Below are positions 31,005 through 42,000 of a DNA stretch of 64,000 bases, piece after piece. Below the pieces are notes generated by a model, which saw only the letters and a program-made list of their open reading frames with translations, was not told the origin of the DNA and searched no databases. Source of the stretch: Siphonodentalium dalli (Eukaryota > Mollusca > Scaphopoda > Gadilida > Siphonodentaliidae); NCBI GenBank assembly GCA_032622095.1, contig CP136066.1, positions 170,448,664 to 170,512,663 on the forward strand. Reading direction: 5' to 3'. The number at the start of each line of letters is the position of its first letter. Positions within the stretch are counted from its first letter, which is position 1. The position numbers and the translations under genes were made by a program.

Positions 31005-31720
31005 TAGTGATGTTCCGATAATGAAAAAGCCCATCGGACCGATAAATGAAGGCACACTCGGCCAATTTTCGATTGCGATGTTTATATTATGTGTTTGTTC
31101 CCATAATGTCCTATATACATGTACCGGTACGCTCATTGCACTCAATATCCCGCTATAGTTTCAAAGATAAATACAATTTATAATACATCAAAGAAATATA
31201 TACCGGTACAAACTGTCGCTGAAATATTTCCGCCGACGTCAGTTGTGCACTGCCCTTGATGTATACCGGTGGTTGTTTTGACAAAGAAATCAAAGGTGCC
31301 AACTCAGAGTAATGTTATGACCGTGTGTGGGACACTTGCACGCAGTGTAAAAGTATTGATTGAATACTTGTAAGTTGAGACGATGTATGGAATGGCGATG
31401 ATTATCAACTAATTGATGGATAAGACATCTACCTGTAATTGCTGTCATATTTGTCTGAGATTTCCCAAATTCCCATTGGTCACACCTTTTGTACTGGGAA
31501 GCTTTTTTACGTGGAGCTAATCGTATTTCATTGCATGCGCTGTAACTTCTACATGTACTGAGAGCAACATCATAACAATGGCGACTCGCGGAGCAAACAA
31601 AAAACACGTGGGACTACTTCACCATATTGTCCCCTACAGACGAAAAGCTAATTATGCCCCTCCTCACAGTCGTTATTGAAGACAGTTCTTCTTGCTACTG
31701 TACTATTAATTGTATGTTTT
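31005..31720. mobile_element. Truncated hAT-like element (family hAT-A)
   Basis: It begins TAGTGATGTTCCGATAATG and follows the 40516 element closely (ACACTTGCA, GATTATCAACTAA, TTATTGAAGACAGTTCT), then breaks off near 31720 where another repeat begins. The right terminus is not seen. Confidence 0.7.
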
Positions 31721-31725
31721 TCCCC

Positions 31726-32745
31726 GAACAGTTAAGAGGGACATACTCTCTCCTGCCAAATAAACGTGACGTCACGTTTATTTATTTAAAGAAAAATACG
31801 ACAGCATCACGATTATTAGGCGCCATCACGATTATTTAAAGTTCTTGCAAAGTCGCGGAATTTTCAGTCAAAAAGTTAGAAAAAACGTGCAGCTCACTAA
31901 AAAAAATAGAAGTGCACTTGACAAGTTGACAGGAATGTGGGAGAATCTCATTCCTAACAGGATTTAGGCCTCTAGATCATGATGTCCGTGTATAAACAGA
32001 CGGATTATCGCAGTTAATTACAACTCATCAAAGCTTATAATCACACAGTGACAACTAATTATCGTTGGGACGGAACCGACTTCTACTATCAAAACGGGAC
32101 TTAATGCTAAAATCACATCACCAGGCTTATATTATAAAATAATCAGTGAAACTAATCTGAGTGACAACTGATGAACTAATTTAACTTGACGTGGCCGACT
32201 TCTCCAAACAATACTGTTATCGTGACCCAATTATGCGCTATCATGAAGACACAGAAGCTGTGAGTCGTGTGCACACATGCGTGACTGGTTTTGGCTATAA
32301 ATGGAAAGTTACGACACCGCAGTAGCTTCTGTGTGTACACAGGAACATGTATTTAAATCTATGCAATAAAGCAATACAATAACATGTCCGTGTATTCAAA
32401 GCACAGTTTAATTATGAATGCGATGACTTGGCAACAGTTCCACATTATTAACCACAACTTACGTTTTATGTCGGATTTAAGTTTTATGTCGGATTTTAAA
32501 TAGCCGATGTGCGACATAAGAAAGATAACTCTAATTTACATCTCGAGCGAAATATTGATGGATGATGCAACCGATATGCCAAATTAATTAAGGCCTACAT
32601 TCTGCTTCATTTATAGTAGAAATATGGTAAAATGCCATCACTATTATTTGGCACCATCACTATTATTAATAACACCCGAAAATGTGCACCATCACTATTA
32701 TTTGGCCATCACTATTATTAGGCAGGGGAGAGTAAATGCTTACTC
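31726..32745. mobile_element. Possible ~1-kb inverted-repeat element with CATCACTATTATT words
   Basis: The left end ACATACTCTCTCCTGCC and the complement of the right end TTACTCTCCCCTGCC are similar. Near the left, ATCACGATTATT appears twice; near the right, CATCACTATTATT appears four times (32636-32720), as subterminal repeats. Limits are approximate. Confidence 0.5.
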
Positions 32746-32915
32746 TTTACACTTGTTTGAAGGTTATCCATGTATACTGCAAGTAAACAGTTGATATACC
32801 ACAATAATATGTTAAGTATTGTCATTGTGGACAAGGAATTTCCTCCCAGGCACTCAGCTACATGTATATGCAGCTCTCTTACAATTATCCTCTCAGTTTA
32901 CATTGTGGTGGCACA

Positions 32916-33806
32916 CAGTGTTCGCACTGGACCGAAAAAAACTTTAGCCAAAAGTTTAGCCAAATGAAAATTTTATTAGCCAAATGAACAAAACTTTAGC
33001 CAAATGTTGTTTAGCCAAATTAAAAAAAAATATGGCCAAATTAAATCATCGTTTTCTGGTCGGTTCACAATTAATGACTAAAACGTAAAATCTAACAGGC
33101 ACAGGTAAAATACACAATAATTTAACTAATTTTGATGAACTAGAAATATTTGTAATTTGTTTATCTATCATTTATTAAAAATTTATCAATCTTTATGTGA
33201 AAGAGTGATTGGGGGGGGGGGGGGGGTGGGTAACCCGGGATTATCTGGAAACTAATAACTTAATATTGTTACGCCATTATCAAATTGCAATCTGTCATAA
33301 AAGCATGCATATTATTTTGAATGTATCGGTATTGACGACAAATAGCCACAAAATATCTGTCGTGATTCACATTTGGCTGATTAAGCTATTGTCTTACACT
33401 TGGTGCTCATAAACCTTGGCCGTCATAAATACAATGTCGTCATAAACATACATTGTGCAGGAGTCCCGTGAGTGACCAGACAGACAATGGGGGATTAGCG
33501 GATTAAATGTTAAATAATGATTTTTTGCTGTTTCGTGCAGAGTGACGGGTTTCCCTTTGTACTGTCCGCGATCGGGTTTCCCTTTGTACAGTCAGCGATA
33601 TATTCCCACTTACGATGTTTTCGGACTAGATCGTTCACATCACAAAATTCAAAATTGAAAACCCACTTGCCAAAAATTCATGCTTTCAGTCTCCATTTGG
33701 GGTCAAAAAAGGTTTAGCCAAAAGTTTAGCCAAATGAAATTTTTATTAGCCAAATTCAAAAAAGATTAGCCATTGGCTAATTTGGCTACCGACAGCGCGA
33801 ACACTG
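32916..33806. mobile_element. hAT-like MITE with CAGTGTTCGC termini and AGCCAAAT repeats
   Basis: Termini CAGTGTTCGCACTG and CAGCGCGAACACTG are inverted repeats. The flanks GTGGCACA and ATGGCACA form an 8-bp target duplication with one mismatch. Subterminal TTAGCCAAA words recur at both ends. A run of about 18 G lies at 33210-33227. Non-autonomous, 891 bp. Confidence 0.78.
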
Positions 33807-34109
33807 ATGGCACATCTTCCTCAGAGCTCAATATGGACATATCAGCAGGCCCAAGACGAACACCATAATACATGTAGAGCTTTTCTATGACCTTATAATA
33901 ACATAATTTGTAAGATATTAACCTAAACCTCACTTAAATATATATTTGGCCTCACACCTTGGGCACTCAAAATGGTACCACAGCCCCACACCTTGACTGA
34001 GGTAGCACACCTCAGCATTCAAATTGCCCCCAACTTTGAAGTACCTTATCCACATTGGCATATGCATGCTTGTAAGTTTTATACACCCGAACAAACCAGC
34101 AGATAATTT

Positions 34110-34260
34110 CTTGTGCTTTTTTAGCTCACCTGAGACGAAGTCTCCGGTGGAGCTATAGTCATCACTCCTTGTCCGTCCGTCAAGAATCATCTTCTCCAGT
34201 ACCCTAAGGCCAAATGGGTTCATATTTGGTGTGGATGTTCCCTGGTTGACTCAGACTCAG
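34110..34260 (-). repeat. Mollusc-type AGCTCACCTGAGACGAAG repeat, left part
   Basis: TTTTAGCTCACCTGAGACGA followed by TCCGTCCGTCAAGAATC is a repeat start that I recognise from molluscan genomes. The sequence continues at 35405 after an inserted element. Confidence 0.5.
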
Positions 34261-35404
34261 GGCTGGCGATCTAGAAAATCCAGGAGGGCTATTAATAGCC
34301 CTCCTAGATATGCCTAGGAGGGCTATAGCCCTCCTCAACTTTTAAAGTTATGATTTATTTTATCTGAGTTACTAATGCCGTTAGTTTGTCTATTTTTTAT
34401 GTTGTATAACTCCATCTAAATTAATTTTTTTTATGTGGAAACAAAGTGTCCACAGAGTTGTGAATGTCAAAATCCCCCACGGTAATTATGGTATGGTGAA
34501 TATTTAACTATGTTTTATATGTTATGATAATTTATATGAACAAGAAACAAAATGTAAGAGTGTTTGTACTCAACAATTTGTAAGTCGGTGTCCAACCCAT
34601 GCAACGGAATTGGGTGAGTTTGTCCACGTTAAAAGCATTCTCCATGAAAGTGTAATTTTACATAAAATACACAATCAAGAACAATATTAAATCCAGTATA
34701 TTTGCACTTGAATATTGACTGCTTTTTCTCTCAATGTAATCCATATTCCATTGCCGATCGCAGACTGCTGCTTGCAGCAGTCAAGTCGCTATCTATAGAT
34801 TTACTGGGTGTTTGCAATTGGGGACATAGAAAATAGTTTCTGAACTTTAATAATTGAATAACAGTGTAAACTAGAATACGTGGATATATTTAGCTAATTA
34901 TATTAAAATATTGTCAATCGAAGCGATAAAAGACGGCTGCAAGCTAAATACAATTTTCACTGATAGGAACCGGAAACGGAACGAAAGGTTGAACTTAATT
35001 GGGACAGTGACATTTGGTTCTCACTATCCACAAACATGTGTTCATTTTATCCAGTGAAATATATTGTAAGCTCAATCTTATGAAGAGAAATAATTTATTT
35101 TGGTCATAAAATGTGTGAGAATCGATCAAAAGATCAGATTTACGAAACAGTTCGTTCCGGAATTTACTGATTCCGCTATAATTCCCATTTGACATTACCG
35201 TCAGGTCACGCATGCACACAGTCCCCACACTGTACAATATAATTACGATTTCGATGCAGTATTTTACTCATTAAACACAATAAAATAACTAAATAATAAA
35301 TGTCCTATCGTAGACGAGGCGGGCTATAAAAAGCCCGCCTTGGAAAATTCTAGGCGGGCTGTAGGCGGGCAGCCCGCCAGCCCGCCTTGAGATTTCCAGG
35401 CCTG
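34261..35404. mobile_element. hAT-like element inserted in the mollusc-type repeat
   Basis: CAGACTCAG occurs immediately before (34252-34260) and after (35405-35413) the element. The ends are GGCTGGCGATCTAGAAAATC and the complement of GAGATTTCCAGGCCTGC. Subterminal hairpins of AGGAGGGCTAT/ATAGCCCTCCT and AGGCGGGCT/AGCCCGCC lie at the two ends. No transposase frame. Confidence 0.72.
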
Positions 35405-36830
35405 CAGACTCAGATTTGTTAAAATAAGGTCACTGAGTCAAATAGTTGCTAAGCTAGGGCCATACATTGTAACTCTTTCCCACCATAGTAATTCTTAAAA
35501 CAACTTCTTTTCAAGAACCATCAGGCCTATTTAGCTTATATTTGGTATGGAAGGTCCTTGGGTGACTGGGGGTCAGATTTGTTCAAATGGGGTCACTGGG
35601 TCAAATAGGGGCAGAATCAGGGACATAACTCTATTCTCCCTAGTAATTATTAGAACGACTTCTTCTCCAGAATCATTTGGTCGATTTAGCTAATATTTTG
35701 TATGGTGGGTCCTTGTGTGACTGGGGTTCAGATTTGTTCAAATGGGGTCAGTGTGTCAAATAGGGGCCGTGTCAGGAACATAACTTAAAAAAAAAAATTA
35801 AAAAAAATATTCCACCCCTTCCCCTCCTCACCCCTCCACACCCCTGTCCCCACTACCACCCCCCCCCCCCCCAATCTGTGCCGCCCCTGCACCCACTGCA
35901 GTCAAGAAAAAATTAATTAGAAAAACTTAGTACCATTGTAACATGGTATTAGCCCCAGACAGAAAGAGTTAATAACACAGTCATCAATTCAGATGTTATC
36001 TAGCTGGCTGACAGGTACTAGTAGGTGTAAACATTCATGCCCTGTGTGTATCAAAACAAAATGCTGTATGTCTGACATTTGCAGAATGAGGTCCCCAGAT
36101 GGTGAATATAGGTGATATAGGTGAGAATCCAGGGCCATAACTCTTTCCCTCCATAGTAATTCTTCAAAAACCATCAGGCCTATTTAGCTTTTGGTATTGA
36201 GGGTCCTTTGGTTAGTGGGGTTCAGATTTGTACACATGAGGTCATTTTTTAAAAACTTTTGAGGAAAATCAGTTTTCTTCAACTCTTAAAATCTACCGAA
36301 ATTTCTAGATGAATGGATCTCATAGATGGGGATTCACATTTGTTCAAATAGGGGCAGAGATAAGAGATTTAACTCTCAACCACCCACTCTACCTGTATGT
36401 ATGCTGTTTGATACTGGTATAATAATATATAGATTCCTATTGATTTCTAAGCTGCCTGGGTGGGGGCAATGAGGCCGTAGATTTGATTTTTCAACCAGTA
36501 ACAGTCCATATTTTCCTACTTCGGGTTAAACTGTTCGACCGAAATAGCCACAAATTTTAGCATGCTTCCACCACAAGGACCATCAGGTCTATTTTACTGA
36601 TATTTAGTTTGAAGGGTTCTTTGGTGTCTGGTATTCAAATTTATTCAGATGTGGTCACCAGGTTAAATAGGGTGGGACCAGGGACATAACAGTACATGTA
36701 TGTCTCTATAGTCATTCTTAAATTGTCTTCTCAAGAGAGGTTGGACTATTTAGCTTACATATAGTATGGAGGATCCTTTAGTGACTGATATTCAGGTCAA
36801 CCTGTTAAGAAATGACGGGGCTATGGGGAG
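35405..36830. repeat. Degenerate tandem ~180-bp units of the mollusc-type repeat
   Basis: The phrases CATAACTCT, CATCAGGCCTATTTAGC, TTCAGATTTGTTCAAATGGG and GTCACTGGGTCAAATAGGGG recur at about 35455, 35560, 35690, 36170 and 36600 with decay. A C run lies near 35861-35874. An M3 half-copy is inserted near 36060. Confidence 0.55.
36050..36115. repeat. Fragment of MITE M3
   Basis: GTCTGACATTTGCAGAATGA then GGTCCCCAGATGGTGAATA matches the left end of M3. It is the leftmost M3 copy in the window. Confidence 0.6.
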
Positions 36831-37117
36831 TTAACACTTTTGTGTTTAAAAAATCATTGAAATACCAAATTCATTAAAACATCTACCTTGGAACTACATG
36901 TACCTAACTGATTAATCTGACATACATGTATGGTGTTTTGGGTCCATGGATAAATGGGCTTCAAACATGTCTAAATGGTTTTATAAAAAGGTGCTTGTGA
37001 GATTGGAAATTTCCAAAAATTGAGAAAGTTTTAGATGTCGGTTGTGAAATTCCAACCCAAGACTTGGTAGTCTGGAGCCCGGTCGGGAGGGGACTTGTTG
37101 AGCTGGAGTAGGGGGGT

Positions 37118-37185
37118 GATCAGTAGTGTACCGTGGGTAATTTCAAGGTGGATATTCACCTTGAAATCACCCACTGTACACTACT
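37118..37185. repeat. Perfect-looking hairpin, ~31-bp arms
   Basis: CAGTAGTGTACCGTGGGTAA is mirrored by TCACCCACTGTACACTACTG, with inner stem TTTCAAGGTG/CACCTTGAAA. One mismatch is visible. Confidence 0.75.
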
Positions 37186-37189
37186 GAAG

Positions 37190-38110
37190 CCTCTCTAGCC
37201 ACATATCGTGTTTAGATCTACTTCTTTTAAAGTGATTATGAAAAGTTCTGACTATTGTGGTCTCCTGAGTCCCAGTCTCATCAGTCTTTGCAGTCTGGTG
37301 AGCGACCCCACAGTCTTTGACTGTCTTGTTAGTCCCCAACCCAGAAGGGTGTTTGATATTGACTATAGTAGACATGCAGTCATCTTAATACTGTGTACAT
37401 ATACCGGTACATACTACATGTACATGTAGTTCATTGACACTATGCATGAACACTATGAATTCTTGATTGACTGGGGAGAGAAACTTTAAATTCTGAAATA
37501 GAAAGTCTTCTGCATGTATATTGCTCTCTAACAGATGAGGCTTCTTCCTACAAGGCATGGGATTTGAACAAACAAGATTACCAACCGCAGGTTTTGAAGA
37601 CTGCAGATTAATTGCTGAGATTGGGATTCATCTGCAACCACAAATGGACATGTATTTTAATAGAAGTAAATTGTTTTATGAAAATTCCATCTAAAATTAT
37701 GGTTGCTTAATAGTACATAGTATATATTTAGTGATATAGACGTGTTTGAATGCCAATTACATGCATTAACAAAAAAGTTTTTTTTTGGGGTTGAAAATTT
37801 GAAGAAAAAAATCAATTCAAGATCGGCCCAATTTCGGCAGGTTTTTCCCATAACTGGAAACACAGATTTTTTTAGCGTAAGTGATTATCTTGTCTGGATG
37901 GAAAATTATGGATATTAAATCACATGAAAGTTTGAATTTTGGTCTTGTTTGATCATTTATGATACTAGAGTAATTTCCTACATGTATTTCTGACTATGCA
38001 TACAGTTTGAGTTGGAATCAGCGTGGTCCAATGATTTTTTCTGGAATTAATGTTCTTGTTTCTAAAAAGCCACCTACATGTACATGTACAGTACCCTGTA
38101 TTCATGGGAC
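37190..38110. other. No recognisable feature
   Basis: Upstream region of the BTB gene with several TACATGTA words. I see no exon or element that I can delimit. Confidence 0.4.
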
Positions 38111-38112
38111 TT

Positions 38113-38925
38113 GAAGCCAAACCAAGCCAGCAAATAGTGTGTCTGTTATTTGCAGAATGATGTTCCCAGAAGGTGAATTTAGTGACGCTATACAGTCTAT
38201 ACTGCACAGTGGGCTAGCATCACTAGCTTTTTACCCTCTGGGAACCTCATTCTGCTTTGGCCTCAAATACTATGGGAGACCTAGGATCAGATTGTGAAGT
38301 TTCCCAGTTGAACTTGAAGTTGTGATGTTCACCCATTAGTCACCTCAATTTTAAAATACATTTTATCTTCTGCAAATTAAGGAAAAAATTAACAAAAAGC
38401 ATAGTTCAAGTCTGCTCGCACGAAAACCAGATACCGGTACATGTACGGTACATGTAAGTAAGATATTTGGATAGCTATCCAAATATCTTAGCTGGTTTTG
38501 GTATGAGCAGACTTTGACTACTAAAATCAATGTTAATTTGAGACTATCAATACTTCCCATAAAATGAGGTCTAAGCAGAATGAGGTCCCCAGAGGGTGAA
38601 TTGGGTGATGCTAGCCCACTGCGGGATAGCATCACTACATTGTAAATTCACCCTCTGGCAGCCCTCGTAATTGGCTATGGCAATCAGCAATGTCAAAGCC
38701 ATTTGCTGAAGCAAACTGGGTCAAGACAAAGGGTTGCCCTAGCACATTGCAGTCGACGTAAACATCTCCGTAATAATTATAATATTAATTTATATGATAT
38801 ACTGAGTCGAAATTTATGTCGACTGAACACATTGGTGAAGCCAAACAATGTGAATTAAGAGGACTGCTCTGGGGACCTGGTTCTGCAAATGACTGACACA
38901 CTATTTCAAGTCTTGAATGTTTATT
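38113..38925. mobile_element. MITE M3, large copy with internal insertion, directly upstream of BTB exon 1
   Basis: It contains M3 palindromes at about 38149-38260 and 38575-38655, the ~300-bp M3 spacer (GGGAGACCTAGGATCAGATT), and a terminal part (GGGGACCTGGTTCTGCAAAT) at about 38873. About 200 foreign bases (38660-38860) separate the last two. Its right end lies 16 bp before the acceptor of the first coding exon of the BTB gene. Confidence 0.75.
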
Positions 38926-38941
38926 TCCTTTGATATTTCAG

Positions 38942-39083
38942 AATGAGGATGCCACCACGACAGAAGGTTTATATGGATTACATTCACTCCAGTTCATTAC
39001 TACGGCAACTGTCTGATTTGTGGAGGAGTGAAAATAATTTGTGCGATGCTGTAGTCACGGTTGATAAAGTGATCGTCGCCAAG
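38942..39083 (+). CDS. BTB gene exon with start codon
   Basis: The acceptor TTGATATTTCAG is followed directly by A and ATG (38943): 47 codons, MRMPPRQKVY... to VDKVIVAK, and a GTACTG donor in phase 0. The acceptor implies at least one 5'UTR exon upstream. The second in-frame ATG is codon 3. Confidence 0.82.
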
Positions 39084-42000
39084 GTACTGTACCTGAAACC
39101 TGTCTTTTGATTTAGAAAACTTGTAGACACGATCTACATGTACATGTACATTTGAATGGTCCTAGTGGTACCTATTTGGTCGAGTTGTTTAAAGACATAT
39201 TAAATTATCACTGAGAGCTTTCCGATGAATGGCAACAAGCCATATTTCCTACCAAATCCTGAAAAATTACCCATAATTCTGCTGTGGTTAAGGAGTTGAT
39301 TATTTAGGGCAGTACTGTATATGGTAGGAACAAGCATTAAAATTATGAAAATCAGTGTATATTAAATCACTAAATATAGATTGTATATTCCTATTTCAAA
39401 CAAATAGAGCAAAACTACTTTGAACAACATCGTTATAACATCAAGGGGCAAGCCTACTTGTGTATATTTTGTTCACAAACCAAGCGAGATTTGTTGAATT
39501 GGGAATTTTGGGGTAAGAAATTTGGAAAAACCTAACTACATTGTATATCCCATTGCTCAAAAAAATCCCTGTCTGCAGACTGCAATTGAATTGATTTAGA
39601 TTGACTTCGAGATCGGCTGCAGCTTCGGTCACAGCCGATATCGGAAATAATTCTGCGCATGTCCATATTTGATGAATCTCGAACGACTATGACTGCGGCT
39701 GCAACCGCAACAAATGTCACTTTCGGTATCCAATACAAACAACATGAATACCCTGTAATTTAATCATCGAATTTGAGGGTTCTGGTATCATAAACTATAT
39801 AGGGATATCTGTTGATCAGACCCAATGCTGTATAATTTATACTTTAAGAGCATTAATTATATCTAAATAAACATTATTAGTTTATATAGGCCTAGGCGTG
39901 TCGTTTATATGGCCTACGCATATATAAAATAAATATTGACATTTGGAATTAACTATAAACTCCAACTTTCCAAAAATAGTTTCATAAAATTAGATATATA
40001 TATATAAAGTGTTTTCCTAAAACAACCATCGAACCCAAAGATAAAAATCTACACGTATCAACAACAGATTAAGTTTTTCATTCATTCAATCATTGTCCGC
40101 CTTTTTTATTTATTCAGTGGCCGCCATTTTGGATTTTATCGCTAGTACAGGAACTCGCAACCAGGATTTGGTGGAAACGTGACGTCACATATCCTGGTCA
40201 TGGTAACTTCGAGGTCCCAAATCCGGCTGTGACTAGCTGCGACCGATCTCGAAGTCACTCTTAACCTTTTACAGAGATACATGTAATTGAACTGCCGTAA
40301 CATATACCAATTATCCACCAGTCTACTCCCTGGTTTCTGATGTTGTACCAAATTTATAATAATACAGTAATGCTCTAAATAATTGACTCCTTAACCAGAG
40401 CAGAATTATGGGTAATTCTGCCATGGTTAAGGAGTCGATTATTTAGGGCATTACTGTGGACCAACAACTGACAGTATCCTATCCAGTCATTCTTCAACTA
40501 ATGCTGTCCTACTGGTAGTGATGTTCCGATAATGAAAAAGCTTATCGGACCGATTTCCGATAACTGGAGGCACAATCGGCCGATTTCCGATTCCGATTCC
40601 GATGTTTATATATATTGTGCGTTTGTTCCTATAATGGACTTGTATACACCCAATGCACTCCATATCCCGCATAGTTTCAAAGCCAAATACATCAAAGAAA
40701 TATATACACACTGTCGTGACAGTATTTCTGCCGACGTTGGTTGTGTGCTTCCTTTGATGTATACCGGTAGTTGTTTTGACAAAGAGATCAAAGGTGCCGA
40801 CTCAGAGTAACGTTATGACCATGTGTGGAACACTTGCATGCGGAGTAAAAGTCTTGATTGAATACTTGTAAGTTGCAACAATGCATGGAATGGCGATGAT
40901 TATTAACTAAATTTTGATTGATGGATAATAATTGCTGTCATATTTGTCTGAGATTTCCCAAGTTTCCATTGGTCACACCTTTTATCTTTTAACAACTCGG
41001 AAGCTTTTATAGTTCCGCCTGCTCAATTTTTTTTTTGCAAGTTCAACGTGGAGCTAAGCGTATTTCATAGCATACGTTGTACAGACGAAAAAGCTAATTA
41101 TGCCCATACTAACGTTGATCGTTATTGAAGACAGTTCTGATAACAACTGTATTAATTCATTCATTGTGTGCTTCAAGTTATTTACATAGCATGTGACGTC
41201 ACATGACACGTGCTCTAGAGGAAGCCTCACTGTAATCAGGTCAGCTTTTTAATTAAAGCTTTCTTTGAATCTATTTCGTGTCAACGCGATTGAACCAATA
41301 ACTTCATCATACACGGGATGTCGGGCATGTGTATTGCCATTCTTATAATATATCATCATATCAGACTGCTTTGATGATGCCAATGGCTTCTTTTTAGGCT
41401 GTTACAACTGCGTTTTTACATTCAATACTACAGTTGTATTGCGTATGTTTATTAAAGCGTGCACATTGCGCTTAGATACTAGAACGTTTTTATTTATTTT
41501 GACAATCGGTAAAAGCCGATGTTCAACTGCGAGGTACGATTAATTTCCGATGGGCTATTATCGGCCGATTGGCCGATTCCGATTCCGATTATCGGAACAT
41601 CACTACCTACTGGTACACTACTAGCAGATGTTTTCTGAACTACTGTCTACAGGTACATGTTAGAGGTGCCACGATTATTGATTTTGATAATCGATAATCA
41701 GTCACTGAATCGGTCAATAATAATCGACTATAATCGATTAATCGTACCTAATATTAATAACATCAGTGGAAGTATACCGTAATATGGCCTATTGCCTGGA
41801 TGCTTGTTAACTCAATAACTGCAATGTCGCTGGTCGTTTGAGACATTGGCTGATGTAATTTTTACGTTAATAAAGTGCATCATAAACCACTGTTAATAAC
41901 TAATGAGCACAATGTATTGAATACCAGCACAGTTCTCGGCGATGTTATGGTTATAATATTTTTGAGTTCATTAGAACGAACGTAGCGATTAATTTCAGTT

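Noticed and set aside
33930-34223. 97-codon minus-strand frame
   Set aside because: It lies across the edge of the mollusc-type AGCTCACCTGAGACGAAG repeat; its C-terminal part is repeat translation.
40487-40810. Open frames around 40500-40800
   Set aside because: Inside the terminal part of hAT element A, made of CCGATTCC repeats; not genes.
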